A DNA stretch of 64,000 nucleotides from Euphorbia lathyris (lineage: Eukaryota > Streptophyta > Magnoliopsida > Malpighiales > Euphorbiaceae), in assembly GCF_963576675.1 (NCBI RefSeq), contig NC_088913.1, positions 18,116,001-18,180,000 of the forward strand. The letters are read 5' to 3'. Under the pieces are notes generated by a model. It made no database searches. It saw only the letters and a program-made list of their open reading frames with translations, and was not told where the DNA came from. Made by a program: the position numbers and the translations under genes. Shown here piece after piece: positions 54,463 to 64,000 of the stretch (its first letter is position 1; the number at the start of each line of letters is the position of its first letter).

Positions 54463-55079
54463 GATATTTTTTTTTTTTTAAAACCACGTGGGAAGATGTT
54501 TTTAAATTTAGAAGGTTGATATGAATTGAGTTTCTATATTTTATGCATTAGCAAGTGACTTTTTTGTAATAATTTTTATTTTTTATAATTAATAAGTAGA
54601 TCTCGATCCCCACACGATTCACGGAGTCTCCCATCCAACACGATCCCATTCTCCGCACACAGTTTTGAAACCAAAATCCAATGTTCAGGATCGATGCGAC
54701 TTTTTACAGATATGGAACCAAATAATTAACACCTAATCTTTAATAATAATAATTTATAATGTCACAGTTTTAATTCATTACAAAATTTCAAATTGATAAA
54801 TTACATTATTCATATTCATTAAGACAATTCATCATACGTAGAAAGTCAAGATGGGTTTTTTCTCCGACTTTACATTATTTTAAAGAATTTTGGATCCTCT
54901 TAATTGATGGGTTTTGGACAATCCTCTTAAATTATTCTGCAATTGCTTTCATGATAAATATGTAAAACAATAATATTTCATGGAGCCATAAATCATAGAC
55001 AAATATTATAATTAAATTGAATTTATATATATAAAAAAAAATTGATTACTCATAACTGCATTTTTCTCCTTTTTGCTAG
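54463..55079. other. AT-rich spacer
   Basis: No gene or clear repeat boundary seen. Confidence 0.5.
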
Positions 55080-56715
55080 TGGTTCCGATGTGAGACGTTA
55101 TTGGGTTCGGTCGTGGCCATTCCGATGATAAAGTCAATAATATCATAGGAGAATAATAAATATTGAAAAGAGAAGAATGTTGTTAACTTGTAACGTACCA
55201 TAGTTGGGGTATATCCTCTTTTTTGCAACTCCCTTACTCTAATTGAGCTTAATTATCATCCATCCTACATTAGTTTTGCATTACTAATCCTACATTAATC
55301 ATGCATTAATTGTTATTATTCTTGCATTAATTGTCATTAATCATTCTTTTAGAATGAAAAAAATGTCATTATTTATATTAATTTGTCATTATTCCTCATT
55401 CTAGAAGGAATAAATAAAGATGTTATCAGAAGCCCCCCTTAAAAATACAAAAAGCCTTTCAGGGTTGTCCAACTTCTAAGCGTGTCTTGCATTTAATGCT
55501 TTTTTGCTAAACATATTTTTCTAGACCAGTAGGAATGTGACATGTCATTAAGCTTTCATGTTTCTCTAAACATCCTGCTCAACACGAAACTTTTTTTTAC
55601 GTTTTATAAGCTAATGAAAACGCTCGGGAGTCTAACTCAAGGAACTCTCATTTCTCGAGTTGTCCAATATACCAATTTGCTAACTACCCTTTCTTTGTTA
55701 ACACTATTTTCGTCCCTGAGAGACATCGTTGGGTTTAGTCAGGGTACTCTGATACTAAAGTTAGTATAGTATAGGAAAGTAAATATTGAAAAGTACTTCT
55801 GAAAGTGATAGTTAACTTACTTGGAAAGTATTTATGCACCTTTTTGCAACGTATGTTCTTTAATGGGCCTTAATTGAGTTGTTGTATCATTACTCTTTAT
55901 TAATGGCTATTTATTCTCCATTAAGTGTCATTATTCTTCACGAACAACCCAAATGACATACGATAATGGACATCTATTCTTCGTGACGGATCCGTTAGAC
56001 ATCCTTCCTACGAATAAGAACATGCATACCCTTTTGGCGCATCTTGAAGATGGGGTATCTAACATTATAGAGTAATAGGAGGTGGTGGGAGGATTTGGTC
56101 CCTCCGATGTCATTGTGTTCGTGGTGTAAACTCTATAAATTTGAGAGTTCCACGCTCACTACATCAGTTGATAACTTATAAAAAATCTTCTCGCTAGAGC
56201 TCATCCCTGTGAGGTGCCGTTGGGATCGACGGGGACTCTTCGATGCCCAAGTCAGTAATAGTTCCAAGAATAAACTCAAAAGTACAATAGTAAGGAATTT
56301 GTAAGCATACCTAATACTCCTTAGGGTTGGTGTATTTATACTAGATTCTGTAACCATCTTTGTGATATTCGAACAGTCTTGGATTTAGTGTCCTTTAATG
56401 TATTAATTATACATTCTTCTAGTTTGGCCATTAGGATCTTTAATGAACTGTTTAATACCACTGGTCATAACGGCTCTTTGGAAAATAGTTCAATGATAAT
56501 AAGGGTGTATCTACCTTGGATGGCATATATGTCCCTTCTTGGCGGATGTAGGTCCCTTCTAGCGCGTATGATCCACGTGGCGTATCCGGGTTCATCTGGT
56601 GTATGTCATATCTTCGAATTAGTGGTTTTTACCACACGACTGTGCTTTATGCAAATAAATCCTTTTATTTATAGATTTACTATTTTGCCTTGGGAATAAT
56701 ATTTGGATGTTATCA
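55080..56715 (+). repeat. Degenerate LTR-like segments, about three
   Basis: Related stretches at 55080-55440, 55690-56000 and 56190-56715 share a GTTGGGTTCGGTC/GTTGGGTTTAGTCAG/GTTGGGATCGACGG start, a TATTGAAAAG or AATAGTAAGG middle, a GGTATAT/GTATTTAT step and two GGATGTTATCAGA(A/C)-CCCC-like ends (55419 and 56706). They look like decayed LTRs of the element whose coding remains follow. Boundaries are uncertain. Confidence 0.4.
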
Positions 56716-56868
56716 GACCCCCCATGTCATTTAAGCCCTTTAGGACTTTTCGTCTTCTCGATGTGCTTACATATTGATTACTCTAGACGGGCATGTTTTT
56801 TTGTACAATTTAGATGAAGACAGGTGGCACGTCCGTACCCATGTCCATGAGTACTACCGTCCTCTCCT

Positions 56869-56880
56869 TTATAAGGGTGA
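56869..56880 (+). promoter_or_regulatory. Possible TATA box before the transposon gene
   Basis: CCTTTATAAGGG is followed ~30 bp later by a pyrimidine-rich leader (CATCTTCTTCCCCG, CATCTCCTCCTCTTCGG), as in a plant promoter and 5' leader. Confidence 0.4.
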
Positions 56881-57037
56881 ATTTTTCACCTTTTGGGTTT
56901 CTTTAGTTCATCTTCTTCCCCGTTTATCTACTCCAGAATTCATCTCCTCCTCTTCGGAACTTGTCTTCAACCTTCTTCTTTTCATGTAAGTGCCCTTTTT
57001 TCCAATAAGAACGCCTTTTTTTGTTTCATCTTCAATT

Positions 57038-58440
57038 ATGAGTCTAAACTCTGCCTCATATGAGAGGACTCTAGGTTTTGAGGAAGCCCAAAGAGTACCT
57101 CAAAATACTCACGTGCCTCCTCTTGTCACAACTCTGGTTGTTATGGTGGAGGCATCTAATCTCTCGTCTTGGGAGGGGGAAGAAGTCAGTTCTTCAGCCA
57201 CAAAAAGAAAAAGAACGGAGCAAAAGCCCCTAAAATGGAGGTCACCCAGTCGAAAATAGATTTTAGGGTACTTGTAGCCCTGAAGAGCCTTTACCCTTAG
57301 TTGCAGGCAGCTGAATGTGTGGTTCCAGGGCCTTATCATCGCCCTACTCAGCCCCCAAAGGGGTGCTTCGTCGTATACCAAAGTCAAATGGAAATGGGAT
57401 TTGAATTCCCAGTCCCCAAGGTCATAGGCAATATTCTAGACTTCTTTGGAATTCCCATCTGCTAGCTTCATCCTAATGGGTGGCTGGATCTTATCTGCTA
57501 TTCGTACCTGGCGGCGAATCTAGATATAGTTTTGAGCCCACAGGTCTTTCATTCCCTTCATACGCTAACCAAGCGTGAGGTGGAAGATCACCTAACCTTC
57601 CAAAACTTGAAAGGCTACTCGCCTTTTGACGGTAAAATGTTGAATGTCCACAACTTGGAAAGTAAATACTTCTTCATCAAGGTGGCTGAGGGTGTCTCCT
57701 TAAGGTTTCCAAGGTCTTGGAATTATCACCCTAAGGAACAGGTGAACAGAGGTTTCATCCTGAATTCTGCAGAGGAAATAGTTGTGAAGCTGATGAGGTC
57801 CATTAAGCTAAATTTCTAGACATACGACGAAGAATTGGAGTTCAGAAGGGCGGGTGTTCCTATAGTGGAGATCCGTGAGGGCAAACTCCACTACCATTCT
57901 TACATAGAATTTTGTGAAGGTACGTTTATTTTTCCCTTTTGTGCATCTAATGTTTTTCCATCCCTTACAGGGAGGTGGCTAATGCAGATTCTCTAATTGC
58001 AGAGCGAATGAAGTAGAAAAAGGCCCAAGCGGCTCTTGAGAAGGCGAACACGACCTCTAGTAAGAAGGACGGAAAGCGTCCGGCGGCTGATGTGGAGGTT
58101 GCTCCTTTCGCCAAGAAATCTAAGGCCGGTGCTTTATCCATTGGGGAGAAAGCACCTTTATCTTCATCCACTACCCCCCCCCCCATCCTCCGGTGGCACG
58201 GGCGGTTCTTCTCCTGCAGAAGGTTTGGTTACCAAGCCTTCAAAGGTATCCATGTTGGCACCTTCTTCCTATACAATAGTAAGTGTCTTTTATCTTTTCG
58301 TTCCATTTTTTTAATTCATTCGTTTTTTATACTTGACTTCTTTTTCCTATCTTTTGTAGCCGGAAAAGCCAAATCTTGGCGAATACTAGCATGCTACCTA
58401 TGGTCAGTCTTTGACCTTAGAATCGGAAGTCGTGATCAAC
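57038..58440 (+). pseudogene. Broken transposon gene, 'putative gypsy type transposon' family
   Basis: Start MSLNSASYERTLGFEEAQ (57038). After stops near 57257 and 57284 a long in-register stretch reads VVYQSQMEMGFEFPVPKVIG, FFGIP, LHPNGWLDLICYSYLA, VFHSLHTLTKRE, KYFFIKVAEGVSLRFPRSWN. This resembles the plant domain known as 'Putative gypsy type transposon' (PF04195, recalled, not searched). Splice-like signals follow: donor GTACGT at 57919, acceptor CCTTACAG ending near 57970; a second pair GTAAGT (58279) and TTTTGTAG (~58360). The second exon is Lys/Ala-rich (AQAALEKANTTSSKKDGKRP), with a C-run at 58172-58183 that breaks the frame. In-frame stops (TAG at 57466, 57817 and 58015) make it non-functional. 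Confidence 0.6.
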
Positions 58441-58454
58441 GTCTAATCGGCTAA

Positions 58455-58944
58455 GATTTACTTTTTTTTCATTTTCTCCTTTTCTTTATCATACTCATTT
58501 TTCTAATTTTCTCAATTTTCTTCATCCTTTTGATTTTTGTGGCCTATGCATTTGAAAATTTTAAATTCAATTTTATTATTTGTATAGTTTTTTATTTCTA
58601 TTTTAAAGAAAAAAACGATAATTTGACTAAATAAAACATGTGTTTAATGGAATAACAATATAAAAATATTGTAATATAATGATAATAACATTGATTTTTT
58701 TTATTTTTTTATTAAGGATATGATCACTATTTCATTTTATTACATTGCATCATGCATTGTATCAAATGCTATATTAATATTTGAGAAAAAACATCTTGAA
58801 GCTCTAGATGATTATGATTTTGGTATATTGATTTTCTGATTTTTCATTTTAACACATCAAGTTTATGATTTTTTTTCACTATTGGTAACCAAAGTAGTCA
58901 GGTTTGAATATAAAAATTGATTTTTTAACAATTAGTAATATATA
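58455..58944. other. AT-rich spacer
   Basis: No gene or recognised element. Confidence 0.5.
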
Positions 58945-58975
58945 TAAAAGAGATCAGGTGTGACACATCTCTTAT

Positions 58976-59508
58976 TAGGGGAGAGCATGGTCCGGTTCGG
59001 CCCAAAAACCGAACCAAACCAAATTGGACTTAACCAAATTACCTCTATTTTTTAGGACCAAACCAAACCAAATTATAATTCGGTTTGGTCTGGACCGAAC
59101 CAAATTATTTCGGTCCGGTCCGGTTTAGTTCATGTTTGGACTAAACAAAGCACTAGAGACCTATAAATACTTATACATTCATTAATTAAACAATTATATA
59201 AAGAAAATAATCATATAATTAGTTTTTCTTTTGTATATATAATTAGTTGAGAGAGAAAAAACATGTTTAATTGTTTTTTCTTTTCTATATATAATTAGTT
59301 AATTAATTTAAAACCTTAAAATTAAGAGTAGTACATATTATATTTTGGTTTGGTTTTATTTGGTTTTGGATCGGACCAAACCGAATCGAAAACCAAACTA
59401 GCTTAAAAATTAGGACCGAACCAAACCAAAATATAATTTGGTTTGGTTCGGTTTTTTCGGTCCGGTTTTTTCGGTCTTTGGGTTTTCGGTTCGGTTCTGC
59501 TCACCCCT
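58976..59508. mobile_element. hAT-like MITE inside foldback element 2
   Basis: Left (T)AGGGGAGAGCATGGTCCGG and inverted right AGGGGTGAGCAGAACCGAAC with long arms of AACCGAACC/GGTTCGG words. ATCTCTTA(T) flanks it (58967-58975 and 59509-59517), an 8-9 bp duplication. Confidence 0.7.
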
Positions 59509-59809
59509 ATCTCTTATGGTGTGACAAGCCTTATTGTGTGACAATGACCAATTTTATAATTAACCAAAAGGAAAGAGAAAATTGTTTTATTTTTTTCTTT
59601 AAAATGCATTTTTCCGACTTTTCCAATATCGTTTTTCAAAAAATTTTATACCGTTGGACTCGTCTTAATTAGACGGTCATTTTAAGATCCTAGAAGATCA
59701 TGTAAAAAAAATTCCGGTGAACGGAATCCGGCGATCTGTTTTTCTGTGAGAACAAAATGTCCAAAAAATTCTCAAAAAATTTCAGAAAATGTAAAACATC
59801 ATTCTGAGA

Positions 59810-61430
59810 AACTTTAATTCTTGACTCAAAGTGAGATTCCTTACGATTTAGTCCTAAATCAACGGAATCCGGCGATTAGATGAGCGTTTTCCGATGAGAA
59901 ACCCAAAAGTGACCAGATAATTCTCAAAAAATTCCAGAAAATGTAAACTATTATTTGGAGAAACTTTAATTCTTGAGTCAAAGTAGGATTTCTTACGGTT
60001 TAGTCCCAATAAATTATTGAAGCATGTAAAATTGATAAAATTAAGGAACAACTTTTATTGAGACATAACCGTAAGAAATCCCGCTTCGTCCCAAGAATTA
60101 AAGTTTCTTAGAATAATGTTTTACATTTTCTAGAATTTTTTGAGAATTTTCTGGACACTTGTTTTCTCGCCAAAAAACGCCCACCCGAATTCCGTTCACC
60201 GGAAATTTTTTTACTTGAGCTTCAGGGATCTTAAAATTACCGTCTAATTTAGACGAGTCTAATAATATAAAAAATTTTGAAAAACGAGGTTAGAAATGTC
60301 GAGAAAATGTATTTTAAAGAAAAGAAATAAAATAATTTTCTATTTGAACAATATAAGTATTATGTTGGAACAAATGGTACACTGATTTGGAACAATTTCG
60401 TACACTGTCGGAACAATGTAAGTAGGAAAAAAAACGTACCCAGAAAATTATCGAAAAATTCCAAAACATGTAAAACATCATTTTAAGAAATTTTAATTCT
60501 TGGCTCAAAGCGAGATTCCTTACAGTTTTGACCTAACAAATTGTTGAAGCATGTAAAATTGATAAAATTAAGGAACAAGTTTTATTGGGACTAAACCGTA
60601 AGAAATCCAGCTTCGACCCAAGAATTAAAGTTTCTTAGAATAATATTTTACATTTTTTGAAATTTTTTGAGAATTTTCTGGGTACTTTTTCTCGTCAGAA
60701 AACGTCCACCCGGATTCCGTTCACCAGAAATTTTTTTACTTGAGATTCAGGGATCTTAAAATGACCGTTTAATTTAGACGAGTCTAATAGTATAAAAGTT
60801 TTCAAAAAACGAGGTTAGAAATGTCGGGAAAATGTATTTTAAAGAAAAGAAATAAAATAATTTTCTGTTGGAACAATATAAGTATTATGTTGGAACAAAT
60901 GGTACACTGATTTGGAACAAATAGTACACTGATTTGGAACAATTTCGTACACTGTCGGAACAATGTACGTAGGACAAAAAAATATCCAGAAAATTATCAA
61001 AAAATTTCAAAACATTTAAAATATCATTTTAAGAAACTTTAATTCTTGGCTCAAAACGAGATTCCTTACGGTTTTGACCCAACAAATTGTTGAAGCATGT
61101 AAAATGGATAAAATTAAGGAACAAATTTTATTGGGACTAAACCGTAAGAAATCTCGCATCGTCCCAAGAATTAAAGTTTCTCAGAATAATGTTTTACATT
61201 TTCTGAAATTTTTTGAGAATTTTTTGGGCACTTTTTTCCGCCAGAAAACGTCCACCCGGATTCCATTCACCGGAATTTTTTTTACTTGAGCTTCATGGAT
61301 TTTAAAATGACCGTCTAATTTAAACGAGTTTAATAGTATAAAAGTTTTCAAAAAACGATGTTAGAAATGTCGGGAACATGTATTTTAAAGAAAAGAAATA
61401 AAACAATTTTCTCTATCCTCACTTTCCTTT
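59810..61430. repeat. ~530-550-bp tandem units, each with an internal hairpin
   Basis: TTGAAGCATGTAAAAT anchors near 60015, 60541 and 61087. Around each anchor, CTTTAATTCTTGGCTCAAA...CCTTACGG is mirrored by CCGTAAGAAATC...CCAAGAATTAAAG, giving a stem of ~45 bp with a ~60-base loop. Confidence 0.75.
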
Positions 61431-61566
61431 TATTTACAAATTTGCCACCTTACCCTTTTCAATTATCATCAAAACTACGTAGTTTGGTTATGTCACACAA
61501 TAAGCTCATTGCCACACCCTAACCTCTTGTCACACTGGATCTCATCCCTATATATATATATATATA

Positions 61567-62095
61567 AAAACTGTAAAAACCTTATTTCGAATTATAAAAA
61601 TATAACTTCAGACGATAGTTGCTTCACATTTGCGATAAAAAATTGTCCGATTCGCAACAAAATTACTTCTGTCGCATTTGCTACGACAGTAGCTCCTCTC
61701 AAATGCGACGGCTATAAAAAAAAACTAATAGTATTAATTAATTTTATTCTTAATAATTTTATAAAACACATGCTTTGTTTTTCTAAAATACTATATTTGT
61801 CTATTTTGAAATCGATAAAACACAATGATTTTATTTGACGTTTCTCTCCAAATAAATCATGCCACAGTGATTTTATTTGACTTTTCTCTAAAATAATAAT
61901 AAAAAAGTGATGCTGCACATGCTCAAATATTATGTTATGTCATGAATCTGTAATTGGGCCAATCATTGTGACTGAAAATACAATATTTTATCTTTTAGAT
62001 ATCCACGTATGTTTTGTTATGGGTTAATTATTTTTTCTAGAAAAAAAGCCACAAAAAAAAAAAAAAACAGGTTAAAAACAACTTTCTTATATATA
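61567..62095. other. Spacer with CATTTGCGA motifs
   Basis: 61620-61715 holds CACATTTGCGATAAA, CTGTCGCATTTGCTACGACA and CAAATGCGACGG, like the centre of the foldback element at 28014-28852. No gene. Confidence 0.4.
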
Positions 62096-62851
62096 AGGGT
62101 AATTAATTTATTATTCCTTATATTTTAACAAAACATACTGTTTAGTCTCTGTATTTTTAAAAATATACGGTAATGTCCATAACCTTTTTCTCGGTGAACT
62201 GTGTAGTCATTCCGTCTGTTTGTTAGGTTTTTTTACCGTTTATGAATTCGGAAATGATTAAATTACCCTTTACTACTATTTATCAGTCAAAAGCAATTCA
62301 CACCTCTATGTCTTCTCTCACAACTCGCGCTCACAAAAAAATGGAGAAAAGATTGAATCCCTAACTCATAATCGAATCACTCATGCTCACTCTTCCTGTT
62401 TGAATTGAAGGTAGTAATCGACTCAAATCTCTCTCGCTTACCAGACCTAATGCTTACGAATTTGAACGATTAAGAAGAAAATCAAAAAGAAGAACACTCA
62501 AAGTTGATTTCAGATGCAGTAGAGTTTAAAGGAAAGGAAAATAAAGGAAAAGAAGAACGCATAAATGAGAAACAATGAATTTAATGGTCTTATATATTTG
62601 ATTTTGTGGTAAAGGGTAGTTAAGGCATTACATTTTTATTTTAAATAGATTTTGACTCAAATCCAAATTGACTAACGGAATCTTTATGAAAGTCTAACGA
62701 CAGAGACTAAACAATTCACCGAGAAAAACGTTAGGGTCTAAACAGTTAATCGAGAAAAAAGATTAAGGACATTACCTTGTGTTTTTGAAAATACACGGAT
62801 TAAACATTGTGTTTTGTCAAAAAAAATAGGGACTAATAAATTAATTACCCT
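62096..62851. mobile_element. Long-TIR element, Mutator-like
   Basis: Ends AGGGTAATTAATTTATTATT and inverted AGGGTAATTAATTTATTAGT continue as inverted copies for ~200 bp (GTTTAGTC, AAACGG/CGTTA, TCGGTGAATTG-like). The unique middle (62290-62580) is not recognised. Flanks are TATATA on both sides. Confidence 0.6.
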
Positions 62852-64000
62852 ATATATAATATGATAGACATGTCAGTTCATGATCGTTTAAGACCCTAGA
62901 CGAGATATAAATTTTAGACTCTTTAGATATAAATAAAATTTTAAAACTACATATATTTATATAATTTTAATTTGATAAAAAAATATATATCTTTTATGGC
63001 TTTTTCTCTCTCCCTTTGTAGTCTTCTTATTCCCTTCGTAAATCTTGTATTTGCTTTAGTCTGTACTTATGTGAGGTTTTATTCCTTACTGATTTCTTGT
63101 TGTAGCTATACTTTTTAAATCTAATTGAATGATATAAGCATTTTAATAAAACAAATGGCGAAAAAATACCTTATAACTTTAAAATTTGTTAAAAAAAAAG
63201 AGAAAAGGAGTATTCATATAAACATAAAAATATTATTATCTAAAAACTGAACTGACTCTTTAGACCTAAAATCACTAATTAAAATTTATATTCAATGTCC
63301 TTTTAATTTTTTTATAACCATTTCGAAATACCCTATTCCATCTGTTTATACTTAAGAAGGTCAATGGATTTCTAGACAAAGTGCATCTGCCGAAGCAGTA
63401 AGACGAAGCATCAGGCTAAATCACACGTAGCACTCGAAAATCACGGATGAGCCACATGCAGGGAAACTTAGAACAAAATATTAATGATATATCAAGAAAA
63501 ATTATTATATGGTGCCTCTATTTTTTTAGGATCCTAGGTGGCCGCCTCTATTTCCTAAGGATAGAGTCGGCCCTGATGATAGTCACACGACAATCACTTA
63601 TATATATATAACAACCAAAAAGTAAGAAAATATTTTATATTTATTGTCACTTAAAAGTTTCAAGCAGTCAAATTAAATAAATAATATTACTATGCATCGG
63701 ACAAAAGTCTCAAGCCTCATGATTTCAATCCCCTCTTTTATTAGAAACTAGTTGAAAACCCGTGCGATGCACGAGGTATGAAACTTTTACATAATTTAGA
63801 TAAATAAATAAATTGACATATTTACTTTTAAATAATTTTATATCATGCTATGAAAAAATTTATATTATATATATTTGAAATTAATATATATTTTTTTAAT
63901 GATAATTCAAATTAAATTAATTTTAAAAATAATTGACTACTTTTTTATAGAATTTTAACTAAAGATGAATGATTTATTTATTTTTACAAAATTCAATGAT
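62852..64000. other. AT-rich sequence to the window end
   Basis: No gene. CAGGGCCGACTCTA inverted at 63566-63580 may be a hAT-like end. A short hairpin-like motif CCGTGCGATGCACG (63758-63771), common near plant transposon ends, is present without a defined element. Confidence 0.35.

Larger units (their letters stand above)
58945..61549. mobile_element. Foldback element 2 with tandem hairpin units
   Basis: Outer arms are inverted copies: AGATCAGGTGTGACA at the left (plus strand); GGGATGAGATCCAGTGTGAC inverted on the right, next to a TA run. Shared inner parts include ATTGTGTGACA, AAAATGCATTTTTCCGAC/GTCGGGAACATGTATTTTA and AGACGGTCATTTTAA. Between them a ~530-550-bp unit is repeated about three times. 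An AAACTACGTAGTTT palindrome (61472-61485) lies near the right end, as in foldback element 1. No protein is encoded. Confidence 0.65.

Overview
The window is plant nuclear DNA, most likely from a eudicot. It is AT-rich and intron-bearing, holds a two-exon A-type cytochrome P450, and carries plant lineages of Ty3/gypsy, Ty1/copia, L1-type LINE, Mutator-like and hAT/pogo-like repeats. It shows no bacterial, phage or CRISPR organisation. Only one host gene looks plausible: a CYP81-like P450 on the minus strand (21444-24163, two exons, 1151-bp intron). A second host-derived sequence, the 5' part of a 3-ketoacyl-CoA synthase gene, is a captured fragment inside a Mutator-type element. Almost everything else is transposable element, much of it nested.

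Layout, left to right. 1-9082: the 5' half of a large minus-strand Ty3/gypsy element of Tat/Ogre type, with a ~3.1-kb LTR, a primer-binding site and a frameshifted gag-protease ORF holding four gag-like modules; its LTR contains a GC-rich array of ~22-bp palindromes. 9088-10170: a probable solo copia-type LTR. 11040-19560: an old plus-strand gypsy relic (RNase H, then integrase) split by a ~7.3-kb composite of Mutator-type MITEs, a 1.4-kb MULE, repeated units and a LINE relic; a 267-bp TRIM sits in the integrase part. 19715-20096: a MITE. 21327-24184: a tRNA-like sequence, then the P450 and its TATA box. 24741-26352: the Pack-MULE with the ketoacyl-CoA synthase fragment, directly abutted by another Mutator-like MITE. 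28014-28852: an 839-bp foldback hairpin. 30936-36540: a complete young gypsy element with CRM-like features and a GTAAG target duplication. 36655-43322: three more MITEs, one interrupted by a complete copia element (38352-43125, TGAAA duplication). 43850-46810: a nest of TIR elements with a foldback element whose arms carry tRNA-like Pol III boxes. 47910-54448: a complete L1-type LINE with a 14-bp or longer target duplication and one nonsense codon. 55080-58440: degenerate LTR-like sequence and a spliced, broken transposon gene of the 'putative gypsy type transposon' family. 58945-61549: a second foldback element with tandem hairpin units, hosting a hAT-like MITE. 62096-62851: a further long-TIR element.

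The genes do not form a pathway. The window is a gene-poor, transposon-dense block in which target-site duplications allow several insertions to be ordered. All family calls are by eye from motifs; no database search was run.
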